Below, piece after piece: positions 15,214 to 18,848 of a stretch of 18,848 bases of DNA. Each line of letters starts with the position of its first letter. Positions within the stretch are counted from its first letter, which is position 1. A program made the translations under genes and the position numbers. Origin of the DNA: an uncultured bacterium (GTDB taxonomy: Bacteria > Cloacimonadota > Cloacimonadia > Cloacimonadales > Cloacimonadaceae); the NCBI GenBank assembly GCA_937960795.1, contig CALGPA010000080.1:1-18848 (forward strand), in the 5' to 3' direction. The notes under the pieces were generated by a model. That model did no database searches and was not told the origin of the DNA. It saw only the letters and a program-made list of their open reading frames with translations.

Positions 15214-17084
15214 GGCGCATTCTGCTGATCCCGCTATTGATGATGGGGCTTCTATATTCCATCAGCTACATTGACGCCGATGGCAGGATCTTGGATCTCG
15301 AAACCAGGGACTTTCACTACCATTACCACAGCTCTTCAAATGACTACAATTTCTTTGGCTCAAATCGCTGGGCAGTTCGTTTCAACTTTCAAAATGCCTA
15401 TCCCGGAATGGCAGATCTTCTTTTTAGCACCAGTGGTGCGCGCCTTTGGTTTCCCAATCTCGGTGATTCCGTAACGGTCGAGCTGGCACTGGATAGTGTG
15501 GGCGGACCGGGCATCCCGATCGCTCGCAAAAGTGCCGCAGTGGATCAGCACCTAATCGATATCAGTTTTGATGCTGAGATCGAAGCCGATGTCATCTGGC
15601 TCTTGGTGGATTATCGCACAAACATGAGCAATCGCTTTGTGGCGGCGAGTAGAGGCAGCGGCACAAACAGCTATTTTATGAACCACGTGGGAGAATCTCA
15701 GCATCTGAGCAGCTTCTCAAATGCCGGCTTCAATTGCGATCTGCTCTTTGGTCTTTTGGGAGATTTTGTCTTTGATGAAGTAGATCTGCGGCTTCAGAGC
15801 TTTGATCTTGAGGGAGATCTCATCCCCGGCGGAGAGGTCAGCCCCGGCTTCAGTGTCTACAATCACTCTCAGATCCCAATCAATGAAGCTCGGCTCAGCT
15901 TGATCTTGAGCCGTCCCGGCTTTGCTGCCTATGACACATTGGATATCTTTATTCCCCACAGCCTTGACCCTCATCAACTATACACCTTTGATGCAGAGAC
16001 GGCTTTCTTGCCCACGATCAGTCTTCCGGCGGATCCCACTCAAATGCGCATAGAAGCCACTATCCACAGCGAACATCAGGAAAGCGAAGAGCACATTGCA
16101 AACAACAGCAAGCTCAAAAGCTATCAAATATTCGTCGAATCAAGCCCATATCATCTCGTGGAAAACTTTATCAGGCAGGACTATAGTGATCTCTACCATC
16201 AGATCCAAGAAAGCGGCGATACATCCGGTCTTCAATTCATAAATTTCTACCCGATTCTCTCAGATTCTCTGGCGAATCTGGGCTCTATGCGACGCTTTAA
16301 CTGGTATTCATTTAATTCCGTCCCCATCACAGCGGGGGCAGGGCACAAGCGGATCCTTGGCTTTACAAACAGCTATGGGGATCTTCTGGAGGATATGCTT
16401 TTTCAGATTCAGCAGGATCGCAGCTTCATCAGTGGATCAAGCTGCACAATCCGCAGCCAGGAAGAATCCGATAATATCGACATCAACCTCCAGTTTTCAA
16501 ACAATTCCACCACCCTCTATACTGGCGCTTCGCAGAGCCTGATGATGCAAAGCAGACTCTTTGTAGGGCTCTTTAGAAAACATGATTTTGGCACTTCGCA
16601 AAGCTACGGGCTTTCGCGCTGGATTGCCTTTGCGGACACCGTCAACAGCCCCTTAAATCTCGGGGCTGAGATCAGTAAAGACTACCAGCTCAGCGCCTCC
16701 GGAATCTCATTGGATGAGCTTTCCCAAGAATACCGCATCTACTATTGGATCCAAGAGAGAAACGGGGGAAGGATCTACTATGCAAATTATTGCGATTTTG
16801 ATCCCGAAACCGGCAGCTTTATCTCTGACGATCTCATCCCGGCAGCGATACTGGAGCTATATCCCAATCCCATTGCGTCCGACAAAGATCTCTCTGTCCG
16901 CTTCCCGGACTATGCAGAGCTGAGCATCTACAACGTTCGCGGACAACGAATCTACTACAAACCCGATTTTTACCAATCAGAGAGCATAAAGCACTCGATC
17001 TTTCCCGCGTCCGGAATCTACTTCGTGCGCATCCAAAGCCGGGGCAGGGCTCCGATAAATAAGAAAATAAGCATTATAAAGTGA
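15207..17084 (+). CDS. Secreted protein with type IX-like sorting domain; degenerate Omp28/thioredoxin-like region
   Basis: Not a named gene. The 625-residue product starts with a signal peptide (two Arg, then a hydrophobic core to about residue 19). Residues about 20-190 are a beta-rich N-terminal region, and about 200-300 look like a CARDB/Ig-type domain ('GGEVSPGFSVYNHSQIPIN'). From about 312 'YHLVENFIRQDY', then 'LQFINFYP', 'RRFNWYSFNSVPITAGAG' mirror the order of Omp28-type thioredoxin-like exported proteins, but the CxxC cysteines are absent. This assignment is an inference. The C-terminus (about 548-625, 'LELYPNPIAS', 'LSIYNVRGQRIYY', 'SGIYFVRIQSRG') is a type IX-like sorting domain. 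GGGAG at 15197-15201, within ribF, serves as ribosome-binding site; the 7-base overlap implies co-translation with ribF. Confidence 0.88.
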   Translation: MLRRILLIPLLMMGLLYSISYIDADGRILDLETRDFHYHYHSSSNDYNFFGSNRWAVRFNFQNAYPGMADLLFSTSGARLWFPNLGDSVTVELALDSVGGPGIPIARKSAAVDQHLIDISFDAEIEADVIWLLVDYRTNMSNRFVAASRGSGTNSYFMNHVGESQHLSSFSNAGFNCDLLFGLLGDFVFDEVDLRLQSFDLEGDLIPGGEVSPGFSVYNHSQIPINEARLSLILSRPGFAAYDTLDIFIPHSLDPHQLYTFDAETAFLPTISLPADPTQMRIEATIHSEHQESEEHIANNSKLKSYQIFVESSPYHLVENFIRQDYSDLYHQIQESGDTSGLQFINFYPILSDSLANLGSMRRFNWYSFNSVPITAGAGHKRILGFTNSYGDLLEDMLFQIQQDRSFISGSSCTIRSQEESDNIDINLQFSNNSTTLYTGASQSLMMQSRLFVGLFRKHDFGTSQSYGLSRWIAFADTVNSPLNLGAEISKDYQLSASGISLDELSQEYRIYYWIQERNGGRIYYANYCDFDPETGSFISDDLIPAAILELYPNPIASDKDLSVRFPDYAELSIYNVRGQRIYYKPDFYQSESIKHSIFPASGIYFVRIQSRGRAPINKKISIIK

Positions 17085-17090
17085 TATATT

Positions 17091-18041
17091 ATGGAAGAAC
17101 ACATTCTAGCAAACGACTTGTATCAGTATGAAAACAAAGAGATAACCGGATTCTACCTAGCAGCGGAGAAAGAGCTGCGAGAAGGCAAAGGCGGACAGTA
17201 TCTACGCATGAAGCTGCAGGATCGCAGTGGACAGGTCACCGCAAATGTCTGGAAAGATGCGGCCAAGGCTGCCGCCGAGTTTGACAAAGGCGATGTGATC
17301 AAGATCCAGGCCCAAGTAGTGAATTTTAAGGGACAGATCCAGCTCTCCATCACGCGTCTGCGCTTTGCCGACAAAAGTGAATATGAGATTAGTCACTTCG
17401 TTGCCCGCAGCCGCTTTGAACCGGAATTTCTGGCAGAGAGATTTTGGGGATTTGTCGATAAGATCGAGAATGAATATCTCAACAAACTTATGCACAATAT
17501 TTTTGACGATAAGGAATTCTTCACTCGCTATCTGGAAGCACCCGCTGCCAAGGGCTGGCATCACAACTATATGTCCGGCTTGATCGAACACAGCATAGCC
17601 GTGGCAAGCCTCTGCGAATTTGTCAGCACTCAATATCCGGTTTCCTTGGATCTCATGCTCACAGGCGCGCTCTTGCACGACGTGGGCAAGGTGATCGAAT
17701 ACAACGACAAGACCTCAATTGACTTCACTGATGAAGGCAGGCTCATCGGCCATCTTTCGATCAGCGATCAGCTCGCGGTGGAAGCCGCAACCAAGATTCC
17801 GGGCTTTCCGGAGGATCTTCTTCTGAATGTTCGCCACTTGATCCTGTCGCACCACGGAGAATATGAAAAAGCATCTGTGCGCTTGCCTCAGACCCTCGAA
17901 GCTGTGCTCTTGCACCAATGCGACAATCTCGATGCTCAAGCCACAGGTGTCTCACAATTGCTCGCTGCTGCTCCTCCGGATGCGGTGTGGAGCGAGTATG
18001 ACAAGCTGAACAATCGCTACTATCGCATAGTTCGCATCTAA
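17091..18041 (+). CDS. yhaM: YhaM-type 3'-5' exoribonuclease (OB fold plus HD domain)
   Basis: YhaM-family enzymes are metal-dependent 3'-5' exonucleases acting on RNA and single-stranded DNA. The 316-residue product matches the family length. The N-terminal OB fold (about 15-95) has 'YLRMKLQDRSGQVTANVW' and 'GDVIKIQAQVVNFKGQ'. The HD domain carries metal ligands H167 ('IEHS'), H196-D197 ('LLHDVGK'), H221, H254-H255 ('LSHHGEYE') and D278. The gene begins 6 bases after the secreted protein; only a weak AAGTGA precedes the ATG. It is the second ribonuclease-type enzyme after the NrnA-like gene in the same run. Specific substrate is not shown. Confidence 0.9.
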   Translation: MEEHILANDLYQYENKEITGFYLAAEKELREGKGGQYLRMKLQDRSGQVTANVWKDAAKAAAEFDKGDVIKIQAQVVNFKGQIQLSITRLRFADKSEYEISHFVARSRFEPEFLAERFWGFVDKIENEYLNKLMHNIFDDKEFFTRYLEAPAAKGWHHNYMSGLIEHSIAVASLCEFVSTQYPVSLDLMLTGALLHDVGKVIEYNDKTSIDFTDEGRLIGHLSISDQLAVEAATKIPGFPEDLLLNVRHLILSHHGEYEKASVRLPQTLEAVLLHQCDNLDAQATGVSQLLAAAPPDAVWSEYDKLNNRYYRIVRI

Positions 18042-18049
18042 AAAAGCAT

Positions 18050-18826
18050 ATGTTTCAGACCTCCGTACTTGCCAGTGGCAGCAAGGGAAACTGCATCTTG
18101 GTTCGCAGCAAAAACACCGGAATCATCATCGATGCCGGCATCAGTCTAAAGCGCATCTGGGCTGCTCTGGAAGATCTCAAGGTGCCACGCAGCATCATCA
18201 AAGCTGTGCTCATCTCCCATGAACACTCAGATCACACCCGCAGCGCCGGAGCATTGGCGCGCAGCCTCAAGATCCCGCTCATGATCACTGCCGATACCTA
18301 TACATACTGCGCTCATCGCCTGGGAAAGGTGCAGGATTGGATCCACTACTTTGAAACAGGGATAGAATTTTTGGTAGGCGACATCCTCGTTCGCCCTTTT
18401 AGATCTTCACACGATGCCGCAGATCCCTGCAATTTTAGGCTCGAACACGACGAGCGTAGCCTGGGAATAGCCCTGGATCTGGGCTACTTTAGCAAACTGA
18501 CCATACTCAGACTGCAATCGGTACACAGCCTGATCCTGGAAAGCAATCACGACCTGAAAATGCTCATGGAAGGACCATATGAGCCAAATCTAAAACTGCG
18601 AGTCAGAAGCGAACATGGCCACCTTTCCAACGAACAAGCGGTGGGATTGATCTCGCAAGTGATGCATCCCGGACTGAAAAACTTGGTGCTGGCGCATCTT
18701 TCGGAAACAAACAATCACCCCGATCTGGCACATAATGTCATGAACGACTATCTGCAAAGCATTCGGAGTGATACAAACCTGATAATGGCAGACCAATATT
18801 GCCACACCCCCTTGGTGGATATTTAG
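18050..18826 (+). CDS. YycJ/WalJ-type metallo-beta-lactamase-fold hydrolase
   Basis: A 258-residue metallo-beta-lactamase-fold enzyme of the YycJ/WalJ/VicX group, whose members have been linked to nuclease activity and, in Firmicutes, to the WalRK locus. Metal-site motifs are HEHSDH at 57-62, 'SSHDAADP' at 119-126, Asp143 in 'ALDLGY', and 'AHLSETNNH' at 215-223. 'LASGSKGNCILV' at the N-terminus and 'ESNHD' with 'GHLSNEQA' later are typical of this subgroup. There is no two-component system nearby, so a WalRK link is not implied. It starts 8 bases after the YhaM-like gene with no clear ribosome-binding site and ends 22 bases from the window edge. Confidence 0.88.
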   Translation: MFQTSVLASGSKGNCILVRSKNTGIIIDAGISLKRIWAALEDLKVPRSIIKAVLISHEHSDHTRSAGALARSLKIPLMITADTYTYCAHRLGKVQDWIHYFETGIEFLVGDILVRPFRSSHDAADPCNFRLEHDERSLGIALDLGYFSKLTILRLQSVHSLILESNHDLKMLMEGPYEPNLKLRVRSEHGHLSNEQAVGLISQVMHPGLKNLVLAHLSETNNHPDLAHNVMNDYLQSIRSDTNLIMADQYCHTPLVDI

Positions 18827-18835
18827 ATAGCGATT

Positions 18836-18848
18836 AGGGGCAGCTTTT
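18836..18848 (+). terminator. Possible left arm of a terminator cut by the window edge
   Basis: AGGGGCAG at 18836-18843 is identical to the left arm of the terminator at 6685 and lies 9 bases after the last stop codon. The matching right arm would be outside the window, so this is only a suggestion. Confidence 0.25.

Overview
The window looks like chromosomal DNA of a bacterium from the FCB/Fibrobacterota-Cloacimonadota side of the tree, most likely a member of Cloacimonadota. This is inferred from secreted proteins that end in a 'YPNPFNPSTTISYSL'-type C-terminal module (type IX/FlgD-like sorting domain), from roughly balanced base composition, and from a standard bacterial translation-operon layout. 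The phylum was not tested by any search. All recognisable genes are on the + strand and packed tightly. I see no CRISPR array, transposase, phage gene, tRNA or rRNA.

Region 1 (1-6720) is a secreted-protein unit. A short non-coding stretch with nested inverted repeats and a TTGACA promoter precedes two exported proteins. The first has about 438 residues, with Ig/cadherin-like and fibronectin III-like modules. The second is a 1688-residue multidomain protein: jelly-roll-like domain, von Willebrand A domain with a DxSxS metal site, two tandem Ig-like modules, a right-handed beta-helix carrying a recent internal duplication, and a C-terminal sorting module. A rho-independent terminator follows.

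Region 2 (6721-7056) is a 387-base non-coding interval, counted from the previous stop. It holds a good TTGACA/TATATT promoter and then a long leader before rimP. The leader contains a GAAA-capped hairpin, a strong terminator-like hairpin with eight Ts, a second weaker hairpin plus T-run, and a perfect 10-bp inverted repeat just before the rimP ribosome-binding site. It could be an attenuated leader, a small RNA, or both. This is the most interesting non-coding object in the window.

Region 3 (7057-15213) is the nus/infB translation operon: rimP, nusA, ylxR (rnpM), ylxQ (L7Ae-like), infB, rbfA, a DHH/DHHA1 phosphoesterase (nrnA-like), truB and ribF. Genes overlap or nearly abut (ATGA and TAATG junctions), so translation is probably coupled. 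The genes cover 30S maturation, transcription elongation and antitermination, translation initiation, RNA turnover, tRNA modification and flavin cofactor synthesis. Peculiarities are a seven-proline run in IF2, a TTG start for infB, and a 44-residue Asp/Tyr tail on RbfA.

Region 4 (15207-18848) continues without a visible break. It has a secreted 625-residue protein with a type IX-like sorting domain that overlaps ribF by 7 bases, a YhaM-type OB-HD 3'-5' exoribonuclease, and a YycJ/WalJ-type metallo-beta-lactamase-fold hydrolase. The first arm of what may be a terminator sits at the window edge.

No clearly new defence or metabolic system is present. The best leads are the rimP leader RNA, the RbfA acidic tail, and the coupling of an exported, cysteine-less thioredoxin/Omp28-like protein to the translation operon.
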